Assembly (NCBI RefSeq): GCF_002954405.1
Contig: NZ_MQWC01000004.1
Coordinates: forward strand, 4,252,402 to 4,316,401
Reading direction: 5' to 3'
DNA length: 64,000 nucleotides
Source: Salinibacter sp. 10B
GTDB taxonomy: Bacteria; Bacteroidota; Rhodothermia; Rhodothermales; Salinibacteraceae
Shown: positions 16,521 through 25,884 of the stretch, one piece after another
Layout of the letters: each line of letters starts with the position of its first letter
Numbering within the stretch: the stretch's first letter is position 1
The notes under the pieces: generated by a model
Databases searched by the model: none
What the model was told of the DNA's origin: nothing
The model's input: the letters and a program-made list of their open reading frames with translations, nothing else
Program-made: the position numbers and the translations under genes

Positions 16521-18062
16521 ATGGACGAGATGATTCGCTCCGCGCTGCAATACCTCGATCCTGTTCATCGGATCGAAGCGTTCAAAGAGCACCCCGTATC
16601 GACGCAGCGCACGCTTCTCCGTAATCTGCTCTCACAGGCCGCCGATACGGAGTGGGGACGCCGCTTCGGCTTTGCCGAGATCGCGAATGCCTCGAACGTG
16701 GTGGCCGCCTATCAGGAGCGCGTGCCCCTGCACACCTACGACGACATTGAAGACGATGTCCTTCGGGTGCGCGAGGGAGCGTCGGATGTGATGTGGCCCG
16801 GGACTATCACCAATTTTGCGGTGTCCAGCGGCACGGTGTCCGATGGAAAGATCATTCCCATTAGTCAGCAGACGATCGACTACAACCGTGACTTTAGCGT
16901 TGGAACGGGGCTCCATTATCTCAAACAGACGCTCGACGGGCGCTTTTTCCTGGGGAGTCACCTCACACTGCCGGGGCGCGTAGAAGAGGATCCCAACTAT
17001 CCGGGGACCTTGGCCGGAGAAATTAGCGGCATTCTTGCCGAAAATGCGCCGAACTTCTTCAGCAATTTGTATCAGGCAGTTCCGAACGAAGTCTCCTTCA
17101 TCTCGAACTGGGAGGAGAAGCTGCGCGCGATTGCTGAGCGCACGGTCGACCAGGACATCCGGCTTCTCGTCATGGTGCCATCCTGGGCCATCGTGCTCTT
17201 TGATCAGCTCATTGAGCTCTACAACGAGCGCAACGCCGATACGGTGACCACCGTGGGCGAAATCTGGCCCAACCTGCAGGTGTTTATTGCCGGGGGGGTG
17301 CCGCTCCGGTCTTACCGGGATCTCCTGGAGGAGAAGATCGGGGCGGATGTGGACTTCATTGAAACGTATGGGGCGTCGGAGGGCTTCTTTTCCTTCCAGG
17401 ACGATCTGGAGGATCCCTCGATGCTCCTGCACCTGGACAACGGCGTGTTTTATGAGTTTGTGCGTCTGGACGAAAAGGACGAGGAAAACCCGCCTCGGTA
17501 TACGATTGCCGACGTCGAGCCGGATGTGCGCTATTCCCTGTACGTCACGTCCAGCAGCGGCCTGTGGGCCTATGAGGTGGGCGACGTGATCCGGTTCACG
17601 AGCACCTTTCCGCACAAAATTACTGTGGCCGGGCGGACCAGTGAGATGATCGACGAGTACGGGGAAGCGTTGTATGGCGACGAAGCCCGTGCGGCACTGC
17701 GGCATGCGTGCGATGAAACAGGCGCGCACGTCGTCGACTATCACATTGCCCCTCGGGGCATGACCAATGGAGATCGTCCGGGGCACGAGTGGCTCATCGA
17801 GTTTGAGGAGCCGCCCGCGGATCTGGACGCGTTCTCTACACTTCTCGACGAGTATCTTCAAGACGTGAACCGCCACTACCAGATTCGCCGCGAGGCCCAC
17901 GCCTTCGATGCGCCCGCCATTTCGGCTGTGCCCGAAGGGGCCTTCTACGACTGGCTCAAGGCGACGAAAGACGACATTAGCGGGCAGACCAAAGTGCCAC
18001 GGATGAGTGACAGTCGGACCGTTGCGGATGGAATTTTGGAGATCCTGGACCGGAAGAATTGA
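16521..18062 (+). CDS. GH3-family acyl-adenylating enzyme
   Basis: A protein of the GH3 fold, named after the plant auxin-responsive enzymes that adenylate carboxylic acids and conjugate them to amino acids. Recognisable blocks are FAVSSGTVSDGKIIPIS (P-loop-like SSGTT equivalent), the LVMVPSWAIVLFDQLI helix, VFIAGGVPLRSYRDLLEEKIG, FIETYGASEGFFSFQ (the adenylate-binding YxASEG motif) and SGLWAYEVGDVIRFT. The length from ATG 16521 is 513 aa. Bacterial GH3 homologues are widespread in Bacteroidota but their substrates are unknown. The gene stands alone between folP and the primary sigma gene. Confidence 0.88.
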   Translation: MDEMIRSALQYLDPVHRIEAFKEHPVSTQRTLLRNLLSQAADTEWGRRFGFAEIANASNVVAAYQERVPLHTYDDIEDDVLRVREGASDVMWPGTITNFAVSSGTVSDGKIIPISQQTIDYNRDFSVGTGLHYLKQTLDGRFFLGSHLTLPGRVEEDPNYPGTLAGEISGILAENAPNFFSNLYQAVPNEVSFISNWEEKLRAIAERTVDQDIRLLVMVPSWAIVLFDQLIELYNERNADTVTTVGEIWPNLQVFIAGGVPLRSYRDLLEEKIGADVDFIETYGASEGFFSFQDDLEDPSMLLHLDNGVFYEFVRLDEKDEENPPRYTIADVEPDVRYSLYVTSSSGLWAYEVGDVIRFTSTFPHKITVAGRTSEMIDEYGEALYGDEARAALRHACDETGAHVVDYHIAPRGMTNGDRPGHEWLIEFEEPPADLDAFSTLLDEYLQDVNRHYQIRREAHAFDAPAISAVPEGAFYDWLKATKDDISGQTKVPRMSDSRTVADGILEILDRKN

Positions 18063-18374
18063 CTTTGACCCGTCCGCTGTTGTATCTCTTCAAGTTTCCC
18101 CTGGAACAAGCCTTGCCGTCGCTCGTGATGAGCCTGCGGTATGCGCATCGGTCCTTTTGGGCCGACCGATCCGTGACGAGGGTCCTGACGCCGTTGCGGT
18201 TTGAGCAGACGGTCGTCCACTCACACGTGGATGCTGTTTAGAGACGTTTGTACGAATCGGGAAAGGGACGCGCTACCGCCGGACAGCCTCCGGCCTCCAC
18301 ATCCGGAGTGAACGTGTGCTGTCCTCTCCATCGCCACCAACATCGTCACACCCTCCACAACTCAAAGGAGCCAT
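18063..18374. other. Upstream region of the primary sigma gene
   Basis: About 310 bp, presumably containing the promoter of the housekeeping sigma gene. A 60-codon frame from a TTG at 18059 is open, but it shows no recognisable fold and I do not call it. No terminator for the GH3 gene is evident. Confidence 0.35.
18365..18370 (+). promoter_or_regulatory. Strong Shine-Dalgarno of the primary sigma gene
   Basis: AAGGAG lies four bases before the ATG at 18375. This is a stronger ribosome-binding site than is seen before most genes in this window, and it fixes the start. Confidence 0.7.
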
Positions 18375-19217
18375 ATGCACGTTCCGCGCGAACAACGGAT
18401 GCTGGACCAGTACCTCCAAGAAATTGGAAAGATCGACCTCTTGGAGCCGGAGGAGGAGGTCGAGCTGGCCCGTCGCATCGAAGATGGCGACGAAGAAGCC
18501 CTCCACAAACTCTGTCGGGCCAATCTTCGGTTTGTCGTCTCCGTCGCGAAGAAGTATCAGGGACAGGGCCTTTCCCTTGCCGATCTGATCAACGAAGGCA
18601 ATTACGGCCTCATCAAGGCGGCCAAGCGCTTCGACGAAACTCGCGGCTTTAAGTTTATCTCCTACGCCGTCTGGTGGATTCGCCAAGCCATCCTGCAAGC
18701 CCTGGCCGAGCAGAGCCGTGTGGTGCGTCTTCCCCTCAACCGCATCGGCACCATCTCCAAAATCCGAAAGGCCAGCGCCCGGCTCCAGCAGGAGCTTGAC
18801 CGCGAGCCCAACATCGAAGAGTTGGCCGAAGAGTTGGAGATCGACGTCCAGAAGGTGCGCGAGGCCATGCAGCACACCAGTCGCCACCTCTCCATGGACG
18901 CGCCCTTCAACGAAGAGGACGAAAACAGTCTCCTCGATGTGCTTCCCGATGAGGAAAGCGACTCGCCCGACGAGGAAATGCTCGAAGAGTCGGTCAAGAT
19001 CGACATTGAGCGGGCGCTCAGCATGCTTCACGACCGCGAGGCCGAAATCACGCGTCTCTACTTCGGCATCGGGCGCGAGCACCCACTGACGCTCGAAGAG
19101 ATTGGGAAACGGTTTGACCTCACCCGCGAGCGTGTCCGTCAGATTAAAGAGAAGGCGCTTCGGAAGCTGCGCCAGCGTCACAGTCGGCAGGACCTCCAGC
19201 CGCACACCGATAACTAA
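18375..19217 (+). CDS. rpoD: Primary RNA polymerase sigma factor (short form)
   Basis: The housekeeping sigma factor in the compact form of Bacteroidota and Rhodothermota: 280 aa, with no region 1.1. Region 1.2 is [26 protein letters not shown]. Region 2 includes [60 protein letters not shown], identical in form to the core-binding and -10 recognition block of group 1 factors. Region 3 and the acidic linker follow. Region 4 ends with [30 protein letters not shown] clear terminator follows the stop. Confidence 0.96.
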   Translation: MHVPREQRMLDQYLQEIGKIDLLEPEEEVELARRIEDGDEEALHKLCRANLRFVVSVAKKYQGQGLSLADLINEGNYGLIKAAKRFDETRGFKFISYAVWWIRQAILQALAEQSRVVRLPLNRIGTISKIRKASARLQQELDREPNIEELAEELEIDVQKVREAMQHTSRHLSMDAPFNEEDENSLLDVLPDEESDSPDEEMLEESVKIDIERALSMLHDREAEITRLYFGIGREHPLTLEEIGKRFDLTRERVRQIKEKALRKLRQRHSRQDLQPHTDN

Positions 19218-19246
19218 CGACCGGTCTCATTGCGTTGAGAAATTGA

Positions 19247-19278
19247 GGGACGCACTCCCCCTGGGGTGCGTCCCTTTT
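19247..19278 (+). terminator. Rho-independent terminator after rpoD
   Basis: GGGACGCAC at 19247-19255 pairs with GTGCGTCCC at 19265-19273. The stem can extend inward through a C/G run, and TTTTT follows at once. It begins 30 bp after the rpoD stop. The next gene starts at 19317. Confidence 0.9.
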
Positions 19279-19316
19279 TGTTGTGGGATCGTCCTGTAGA
19301 ACGAATTGACGTTTGC

Positions 19317-20045
19317 ATGTCCGCTTCCGATGATCGTCCGTCCATTCTCCAAGCCACCGCCCAGAATCGGGTCATTGCGGCCTATGACGTCGCCCCGGAT
19401 CGCGTGGCGTCCCAGTTGCCCACCGGGCTCGTTCCCGACACGAGGGACGGCCGGGCATTTGTCACGATAGTGGGCGTTCAGCTTATCAAGCTACGGGTGC
19501 TGGGGATTTCGGGACCCGGCTTTCGACGGGTGCCGGCTGTGGAGCTACAGGTGCTCGTACAGGAGACGAAGGCGCCCGACCGGCGGGGGACGATCACCAT
19601 GCAGGCCCACGTGCCGCGGCGCGTGGTGGCGTGGGGCGCGCGGGTGCTATACAAAGAACCAGTATCGGTCGCCCCAATGCAGCCGGTCCGGCGCGAGCGA
19701 GGGGAGACGATGGAGATGACGTACCGATTTGACGTGGCCGGGCGCGAGCAGCGCCTACGTGCGGTGGGGACGCGTCCTCCTGTGATGCCCGCACCGGACA
19801 CACGGGCACACTTTCTCTTGAATCGGAACTGGCGGTATGGCGGGGGGGGCAAAGGAGGGCGGGTGCGTACACGCGTCGAGCGTCCCGTGGCACCGGTGTG
19901 CCGTGTGGCAGAGCATCACGTCACTGTACAATGGGGAGCAGTCTATGGGGAAGAATGGGGGTTTTTGACGAATCGGGAGCCGACGTTTGCCGTCCTGGTT
20001 CCCGAGAGTCCGGTCACGCTGCGGTGGCGAGAGCGGAGAAAATAA
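19317..20045 (+). CDS. DUF2071 family protein
   Basis: A 242-aa protein of the DUF2071 (YqjF-like) family, which shares a fold with acetoacetate decarboxylase. Supporting blocks are VIAAYDVAPDRVASQLPTGLVPDTRDGRAFVTIVGVQL near the N-terminus, VELQVLVQETKAP and a C-terminal WGAVYGEEWGFLTNREPTFAVLVPESPVTL. The enzymatic role is undefined. The ATG at 19317 lies after the rpoD terminator; an upstream in-frame start at 19266 would fall inside that terminator and is rejected. No signal peptide is seen. Confidence 0.75.
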   Translation: MSASDDRPSILQATAQNRVIAAYDVAPDRVASQLPTGLVPDTRDGRAFVTIVGVQLIKLRVLGISGPGFRRVPAVELQVLVQETKAPDRRGTITMQAHVPRRVVAWGARVLYKEPVSVAPMQPVRRERGETMEMTYRFDVAGREQRLRAVGTRPPVMPAPDTRAHFLLNRNWRYGGGGKGGRVRTRVERPVAPVCRVAEHHVTVQWGAVYGEEWGFLTNREPTFAVLVPESPVTLRWRERRK

Positions 20046-20145
20046 CGAGGGATTCGAAAAACAGGCGGGAGACGGGATTGGCAGAATACCGAACGATGGA
20101 CATCTTCAAGGCAGTGACTTTCCCGTATCAGCAATATCGTGTACG

Positions 20146-22794
20146 ATGGACCGATTTCTTGTTGGCGCTTTCCTGCTCAGCCTGTTTGTCGTAGTTCCCG
20201 TGCAGGGACAACCGGTCGATCTTACTCCGGAGCGCTTTTCATTCGATCCGGAGCTTCCGTACAGCAGCGAGGTGCCCACGCCCCAAGAAGCACTGGGGTA
20301 TGAGATGGGTACCCAGTTTACGCTGTACGCCGATGCGGTGGAGTACCTGCGGGCAGTGGCCGATGCCTCCGATCGGGTAAGACTCGAGACGTACGGGGAG
20401 ACGTACGAGGGCCGGACGCTCGTCTACCTCGTCCTTACGAGTGCAGAAAACCAGGACCGACTCGACGAGCTCAAGCGCAACAGTCGGCGGCTTTCCAATC
20501 CCGCCTCCCTCTCGGCACAGGAGCGCAAGCAGTTGCTCCAGGATCAGCCGGTGACCGTCTCGTACAGCTATAACATTCACGGCAACGAGGCGTCGGGGAC
20601 GGAGGCCGCGATGCAGGTTGCTTATCGGCTCGCGGCGGCCCAGGATGAGGATACGCAGCGCATTCTGGACGAGACAGTGTTCGTCATGTACCCGGCAGTG
20701 AATCCGGACGGACGCGACCGTTACGTGTACTGGGCGCGGTCGATGCAGCGGGCGCAGGTGGCCACCAATCCGAACGACATCGTGCACGACGAGCCGTGGC
20801 CGCAGGGACGGACCAACCACTACTGGTTCGACCTAAACCGGGACTGGATATGGAACGTGCATCCCGAGATGGAGGGACTTACCTCGGTGTACCAGGAGTT
20901 CATGCCGCAGGTGCACGCCGACTACCACGAGCAGGGATACGAGGATCACTACTTTACCATGCCGGGCACGACGCCGCGCAATCCGCTATTGCCGGATCGC
21001 TACGTGGCGTGGGCCGACACGTTCGGTCGTGCAAACATCCGAGCGTTTGACCAGCATCAGGTGAGCTACTTCACCCGTGAGGCGTTCGACTTCTTTTACC
21101 CAAGCTACGGGTCGTCGTATCCCAGTGTGATGGGGGGCATCGGCATGCTTACGGAGCAGGCCGGCATCGGGGCCGGACGGGCTGTCGAGAACGAGGACGG
21201 ATATACGCTCACTCTTCGGCAGCGCGTGTTCGATCACTACACGACCTCCTTGGCGACCCTCCGCGCGGCTGTCCGCAATCGACAGCGGTTGCTGGAGTAT
21301 GATCTGCAGGCCCACTCGCAGGAGAGCAACACCATTGAGACCGCTGCCTACGTTTTTCCCGACGACGATACGGGCTATCTCTACGACGTGATCGACATGC
21401 TTCGGCACCACGGCATCGAGGTGCGGCGGGCCACAGACCCTCTCCAGTTGGAGAATGCGCTGGATTACCGTACGGGAGAGCGGAGCGACCGACGGGTCGA
21501 GAGCGGAGCGTACGTGGTTCCAACGGATCAGCCCCGGCATCTCTTCGTCAACACCCTTCTGCAACGACAGGTGTCGTTCCAGGATTCGGTGATGTACGAC
21601 ATGTCGACGTGGTCGGCTCCGCTGGCGTACAATCTTTCCACGTACAGCACCCGGGAGGCGCCACAGGGCAGCACAGAACCAGTTACTGAGGATCCGGTCC
21701 CGCAGACGGGGGTCATCAATGCCGATGCTCGGTACGCCTATGTGGTGGACTGGAACCAGCGCTATGCACCGAGGGCACTGGCCCACCTTTGGCGGGCCGG
21801 CTATCGTGTTCGGACGGCGCAAGAAGCCTTCTCCACGGGCCAGCGCTCATTCAGTGCTGGGAGTCTCATCGTCCTGCTCGGACGAAATCCGGAGAAATCG
21901 GGCGTGGGCGAAGACATGCAGCGCATTGCCGATACGGCCACTGTCGAAATTGTGGGGCTCGACACGGGGCGCATGGCTGACGGACCGGATTTAGGATCAG
22001 AAAACAATGCTCCGGTAAAGCAACCCGAGGTCGGGCTTCTGGTCGATCAGCCCTTTTCTACCTACACGAGCGGGCAGCTCTGGTACCTCTTCGATCAAGA
22101 AACCCGTCTTCCCATTACCCGAGTGCGGGCTTCCAACCTGCAACAGTCGGCCACCAGTGACAGCCGGTACGCTCGCTACGGCAAAGCGCGCCTGCAGAAC
22201 TTTGATGTGCTAGTGCTGCCCGGCGGGTACCGGCTCGGGACGGTCTTCGACTCTACGCAAGTGGAGGCTCTCCGCGACTGGGTGGAGGCGGGCGGGACGC
22301 TGGTCGGCACCGAGGAGAGCGCGCGGTTTCTGACGCAGCAGGCCTCCGGTCTCACGTCGGTCGAGGCAGTGCAAGATACGGCGGGTTCGCGTATTGGCCC
22401 CTACACTGCGTATGCGGCGCGGGACGACTCTGCGGGGCTCGGCAATATTCCCGGGGCGGCCCTCGATGGGCACGTGGACCGGACGCATCCGCTCGCCTTC
22501 GGCATCGGCGACCGAGTCTATTCACTGAAGTACGGCACGAGCGCCCTGGAGCCGAGCACCAATCTCCAGAGCGCGGCCCACTATGCGAAGGACCCCTCCG
22601 ATTTGCTCGTAAGCGGCTACGCGTCGCAGCGCAATCTCAAACAGCTGGCCGGAAAATCCTTCGCCGGGACGGTGGAAATGGGCGAGGGACGCGTCGTTTT
22701 TCTCGTCGACAACACGCAGTACCGGATGTTTTGGCGCGGGCCCAGCCGCATGATGCAGAATGCGGTTATGCTCGTGCCGGCCCTGGTGGAATAG
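20146..22794 (+). CDS. Secreted M14-family zinc carboxypeptidase
   Basis: A large secreted peptidase of 882 aa. The signal peptide MDRFLVGAFLLSLFVVVPVQG fixes the ATG at 20146; upstream frame to 19987 is not coding. The M14 domain has YNIHGNEASGTEA with His145 and Glu148 as zinc ligands, a third-ligand region QVHADYHEQGYEDHYF, and the catalytic Glu candidate in GMLTEQAG. The C-terminal third has LVLPGGYRLGTVFDSTQVEALRDWVEAGGTLVGTEE, a class I glutamine-amidotransferase-like fold often attached to this group of carboxypeptidases. It is probably a periplasmic or surface scavenger of peptides. Confidence 0.92.
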   Translation: MDRFLVGAFLLSLFVVVPVQGQPVDLTPERFSFDPELPYSSEVPTPQEALGYEMGTQFTLYADAVEYLRAVADASDRVRLETYGETYEGRTLVYLVLTSAENQDRLDELKRNSRRLSNPASLSAQERKQLLQDQPVTVSYSYNIHGNEASGTEAAMQVAYRLAAAQDEDTQRILDETVFVMYPAVNPDGRDRYVYWARSMQRAQVATNPNDIVHDEPWPQGRTNHYWFDLNRDWIWNVHPEMEGLTSVYQEFMPQVHADYHEQGYEDHYFTMPGTTPRNPLLPDRYVAWADTFGRANIRAFDQHQVSYFTREAFDFFYPSYGSSYPSVMGGIGMLTEQAGIGAGRAVENEDGYTLTLRQRVFDHYTTSLATLRAAVRNRQRLLEYDLQAHSQESNTIETAAYVFPDDDTGYLYDVIDMLRHHGIEVRRATDPLQLENALDYRTGERSDRRVESGAYVVPTDQPRHLFVNTLLQRQVSFQDSVMYDMSTWSAPLAYNLSTYSTREAPQGSTEPVTEDPVPQTGVINADARYAYVVDWNQRYAPRALAHLWRAGYRVRTAQEAFSTGQRSFSAGSLIVLLGRNPEKSGVGEDMQRIADTATVEIVGLDTGRMADGPDLGSENNAPVKQPEVGLLVDQPFSTYTSGQLWYLFDQETRLPITRVRASNLQQSATSDSRYARYGKARLQNFDVLVLPGGYRLGTVFDSTQVEALRDWVEAGGTLVGTEESARFLTQQASGLTSVEAVQDTAGSRIGPYTAYAARDDSAGLGNIPGAALDGHVDRTHPLAFGIGDRVYSLKYGTSALEPSTNLQSAAHYAKDPSDLLVSGYASQRNLKQLAGKSFAGTVEMGEGRVVFLVDNTQYRMFWRGPSRMMQNAVMLVPALVE

Positions 22795-22802
22795 CGGAAT
22801 CG

Positions 22803-23378
22803 CTATTGACCAGGAATCATCACGTGTGCCCAGGGGGTGCCCGGCTCCATGAGCCAGGGGCCCCCTTGTGGTGTGGTTGGCAGGCCGGTCGTCTCGGCGG
22901 TTTCATACGGCACGTAGAGCACTCGGAGGCGGGAGGCGTTGCGTATCGTGTCCGCCTCGACGTCATAGGTGCCAGACACGTTGTACAGCGCGGTGGGACG
23001 ATCGGGATACGAGAGTGTGCCGTCCTCAATCTCGGTGCGGCGAATGCTATCGACGGCGGCGCGCGGTTTGCCCTGTTTCCGGAGCTCACGTCCCCGCTTC
23101 ATGAATGGCTCCAGGGATTTATGGTAGCACGAGGCATGAAACTTCTCCTCCTCCGGGTCATCGGCCAGGCACACCAAGGAGCCGTCCCCATCTCGGAGCA
23201 TTGTAAGCTCCATCTGGTCGTCGTAGCCGAGAACGGTTGCGGTTTTCCGTAGGGGAGAGGGCGCCGCCTTGGTCGCCGCCGCGATTTGGGTCTGGGCGTC
23301 AGGGGGAGACTGAGCCTGGGTGCTGTAGGCACCAAAGAGGGCGACGAGCAGGAGGCAAAGCGTGAAACGGAGGGTCAT
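22803..23378 (-). CDS. Secreted protein of unknown function
   Basis: A 191-aa protein with a clean signal peptide (MTLRFTLCLLLVALFGAYSTQA, cleavage near AQS). The mature part has no motif I recognise. It carries two closely placed cysteines (LVCLADD and ASCYHKSLEPFMKRGRELRKQGK) that could form a disulfide, and a helical middle section ending in a beta-rich C-terminus. It converges on the M14 peptidase gene with only 8 bp between stops. The Sec signal places it in the periplasm or outside. I assign no function. Confidence 0.7.
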   Translation of the reverse strand: MTLRFTLCLLLVALFGAYSTQAQSPPDAQTQIAAATKAAPSPLRKTATVLGYDDQMELTMLRDGDGSLVCLADDPEEEKFHASCYHKSLEPFMKRGRELRKQGKPRAAVDSIRRTEIEDGTLSYPDRPTALYNVSGTYDVEADTIRNASRLRVLYVPYETAETTGLPTTPQGGPWLMEPGTPWAHVMIPGQ

Positions 23379-23467
23379 GAGGGTCGGTGTGGGTACGGAA
23401 GAATCAAGAGTACACTATTGGCGACAACACCTCGCGATGGCGATACGCCGTTGACGAGGAGCAGGGT

Positions 23468-24112
23468 TCACGCCTCGGTCGTATTGTCGAGGGAGTCGGA
23501 GGCAGGCACGGTCTCCACATCGGAGGCAACGGGTGGCGGCTGCGGGGCGGAGGCGTGCCCGAGCACCAGACATCCCATCTTGGAAGGATGGTCCTGTGTC
23601 CAGGCGGATCCCGGAACCGCACGCATGATCCAGAGGAGGAGAGCATCTCCGGCAGCGGCCGTCAGCATCAGAAACGCATAGACGGTGAACCACCAGAGGC
23701 CGAGGCCAAGGCCCACCCCGAGCGGGAGTACGCCCAGCACGAGGCCCGGCAGGGCGACAGCCACCCGGTACGGAGTGGCCCGCAAGGGCACCGTGCAGTG
23801 CGCGTACGGGGCGAGGCCCGACCAGTTGAAGCCGAATTCGATGTCTGAGCGGTCGGCTCCAGCCCAGTAGTAACCGATGCCGTGCAGCGCCTCGTGAATG
23901 ATGATACTCCCGAAGAAGGCACCGAGAACAGAGAGCGGGAACAGGTGCTCATCCGGAAGTCCCCAGAAATATCCGTGCGGTATTACGGAGAGAGCCGCAA
24001 AGGGCACAATCAGAACAACACTGACGACCTGGGCACGCATCATGGACATTGTGACGGACGTCGCCTCTGCACCAAAACAGTGAGGGGCTGCGTCGGAAGG
24101 GTCTGCATCCAT
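23468..24112 (-). CDS. DUF3267 membrane metalloprotease-like protein
   Basis: A 214-aa polytopic protein with the DUF3267 pattern. A zinc-metalloprotease-like helix GSIIIHEALHGIGYYWAGA carries HExxH, followed by a hydrophobic region with PLRATPYRVAVALPGLVLGVLPLGVG. At least four membrane helices are visible. It resembles site-2-protease-like proteins, but substrates are not known for this family. Translation could also begin at the internal ATG at 24049 (MSMMRAQVVSVVL). The C-terminal 35 residues are polar and probably disordered. Confidence 0.8.
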   Translation of the reverse strand: MDADPSDAAPHCFGAEATSVTMSMMRAQVVSVVLIVPFAALSVIPHGYFWGLPDEHLFPLSVLGAFFGSIIIHEALHGIGYYWAGADRSDIEFGFNWSGLAPYAHCTVPLRATPYRVAVALPGLVLGVLPLGVGLGLGLWWFTVYAFLMLTAAAGDALLLWIMRAVPGSAWTQDHPSKMGCLVLGHASAPQPPPVASDVETVPASDSLDNTTEA

Positions 24113-24304
24113 AGCTGAGGCTGGAAGAGCGACCTGTTCCAGGGGGGACGTCCAGGTGCGGGCTGGAACGCTAGCCGATGGTTCCTTGGCGCAAGAAAAG
24201 GAATGAAGACCAGGTCGTAAAGGGCCTCTGGAACGACAGCAACTGTGTTTGCCCGATTATCTTGTCGGGATGGGCAGGGACTCAGTCATCGTTGGGCGAG
24301 GGGG

Positions 24305-25264
24305 TTAAGAGGTAAGCTCCGGTTGAGGCTCGGAAGAGGCCGCAGGGGCTGCCGTTTGGAGGTCGACGATTTGCAAGCAGACGGCCCCGGCGACGATGAG
24401 TACAGCAGCCAGAATTTCAAGGCCGGAGGGCGTAGTTCCCAGTGCGAGCCAGGCGAGGAGCAGAGTGGCTACCGGGACGAGGTTCCCGTAGAGGACCACA
24501 CGTGTGGGGCCGATGACGTTCAGAGCCCGATACTTGACCCATTGGCCCATGCCCACCCCAATGGCCCCGCCGACGAGAATGGCAATCCACGTCCAGGTGC
24601 TGAGCGACAGCCAAGGTTCTCCTGCGAGCGCCGGGCTGGCAATGAGAAAATAGAGGCTCCCCCCAATGGTTGTGCGCAGGGCCACCATGGGAATAGAGCC
24701 GTAGTGCGCTACGAGGGGCTTGATCAAGTGCATCTCGGCCACGGTCATGAGGAGAGCCGTGAGCAGAAGCAGATCCCCGGCCCAGTAGGCCTGCTGTGGG
24801 CGAAGACCGTCGACCGCCAGCACGAAGGTGCCGAGTCCAGCCATGCTGATGCCGACGAAGCCAATCCAGCCGATTTCTTCCGTTTCGCTCAGGTAGCCGA
24901 ACGCCGAACTGAGCACTGGGCCGAGGGCGAGCCAGAGGGAGGCTCGACCGCTGTGCGTCAGGTCGAGTCCCTCAATACCGAGCCACGGGGCAAGGGTCGC
25001 GCTAAGCACCGAGACCAAGAGCAGCCGCGGCCAATCGCCGGAACGAATGTGGGGAAAAAGGCGGGAGGGCGCATCGGAAGAGGGGCGCTGCGTGTAGAGG
25101 AGGAGCAGGAGCGCACCACCGCCCGTCAGAAAGCGAGCGACGCTGAACGAGATGGGGGCCATCTCTCGCAGGGCCACCTCAGCCAGGACGAAATTGGCCC
25201 CCCAGAGCCAGACGAACAGAGAAAGAAGGCTATGATGGGGCCATGCCTTTCGGAGAGAGGCCAT
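24305..25264 (-). CDS. EamA/DMT-family transporter
   Basis: A 319-aa inner-membrane protein with ten hydrophobic helices in two EamA halves of the drug/metabolite transporter superfamily. The N-terminal helix FVWLWGANFVLAEVALREMAPISFSVARF is typical, as are the internal repeat start TALLMTVAEMHLIKPLVAHYG and the final ILAAVLIVAGAVCLQ. The substrate cannot be predicted. It starts at the ATG at 25264 and stands alone, divergent from nothing recognisable. Confidence 0.9.
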   Translation of the reverse strand: MASLRKAWPHHSLLSLFVWLWGANFVLAEVALREMAPISFSVARFLTGGGALLLLLYTQRPSSDAPSRLFPHIRSGDWPRLLLVSVLSATLAPWLGIEGLDLTHSGRASLWLALGPVLSSAFGYLSETEEIGWIGFVGISMAGLGTFVLAVDGLRPQQAYWAGDLLLLTALLMTVAEMHLIKPLVAHYGSIPMVALRTTIGGSLYFLIASPALAGEPWLSLSTWTWIAILVGGAIGVGMGQWVKYRALNVIGPTRVVLYGNLVPVATLLLAWLALGTTPSGLEILAAVLIVAGAVCLQIVDLQTAAPAASSEPQPELTS

Positions 25265-25884
25265 GGGCGGCGGGAGTCCGAGTGGAAAAATACGTCGTGC
25301 CCGAACGGGATGCTCTCCAATCCGATCCGTTTTGGAATTGCGTCATCGAAACGCTTCCATCGGTCCGATGGATTCGGATTGTGAAACGGGCTGCACGTTC
25401 GTGTGGTGGGCTGCATCCAGACCGATCAGGAGGAGCGACCGGCTCCAGCACACTACGAAGTTGTTTGGCGGACGTTTTGTGCCTTCTCCCTCGTAGATCT
25501 CGTATGAGATGGCTTGTGCATTCGCCCGGTAGTTCGACCTTCGCTCACTGGAGAGCCTGGTTTAGTGGACTACTGTTTTGGAGCTTCCGCCACTATGTCC
25601 TAGTTGAACATCAATCCCTGGAATATAATTGTTGAATTGGTTAAAGGGTGGATATTGAAAAAGAGTGCGATTGCGAGCCAATTCTGCGGACTTAGACGCT
25701 TTCGCAAAACCACTACAAGGCCGACGTAAACACTTCTGAGATTCCCAGCATCTAGATGTCCAAACTTGATTTAGGCAATCTAGATTGCCAGAGTCCATTC
25801 AACCGAAAGGACAGATCCCGGCGACCGTCGGATGGGCTCTGAGTCAAGCTCAGAGCGACATGGGTTAGGTTCTGTTAGAGATAC
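25265..25884. other. AT-richer intergenic region with a structured repeat
   Basis: About 620 bp without a supportable gene. Base composition drops from about 25540 onward compared with flanking genes. Its distal part contains the dispersed multi-hairpin repeat at 25754-25878. Open frames through the first part are short and show no family resemblance. Confidence 0.5.
25754..25878. repeat. Multi-hairpin dispersed intergenic repeat, copy A
   Basis: This sequence aligns along its length with 46115-46234. Shared blocks include AGATGTCCAAACTTGAT, TAGGCA, TCTAGATTG and GGCTCTGAG with AAGCTCAGAGCGAC, ending in TGTTAG. Copy A holds a perfect 16-bp palindrome, GGCAATCTAGATTGCC (25774-25789), and a hairpin GCTCTGAG-TCAAG-CTCAGAGC (25836-25856). 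The loop differs between copies while the stem is conserved. It ends a few bases from the stop of the fasciclin gene. Confidence 0.75.

Noticed and set aside
16632..17900. A 422-codon minus-strand frame opposite the GH3 gene
   Set aside because: Antisense shadow; the plus-strand frame carries all GH3 motifs.
18059..18241. A 60-codon frame after the GH3 gene starting with TTG
   Set aside because: No recognisable ribosome-binding site, no known family and an unlikely start overlapping the previous stop.
24245..25384. A 379-codon plus-strand frame opposite the EamA transporter
   Set aside because: The minus-strand frame gives ten membrane helices; the plus frame is a polar shadow with no fold.
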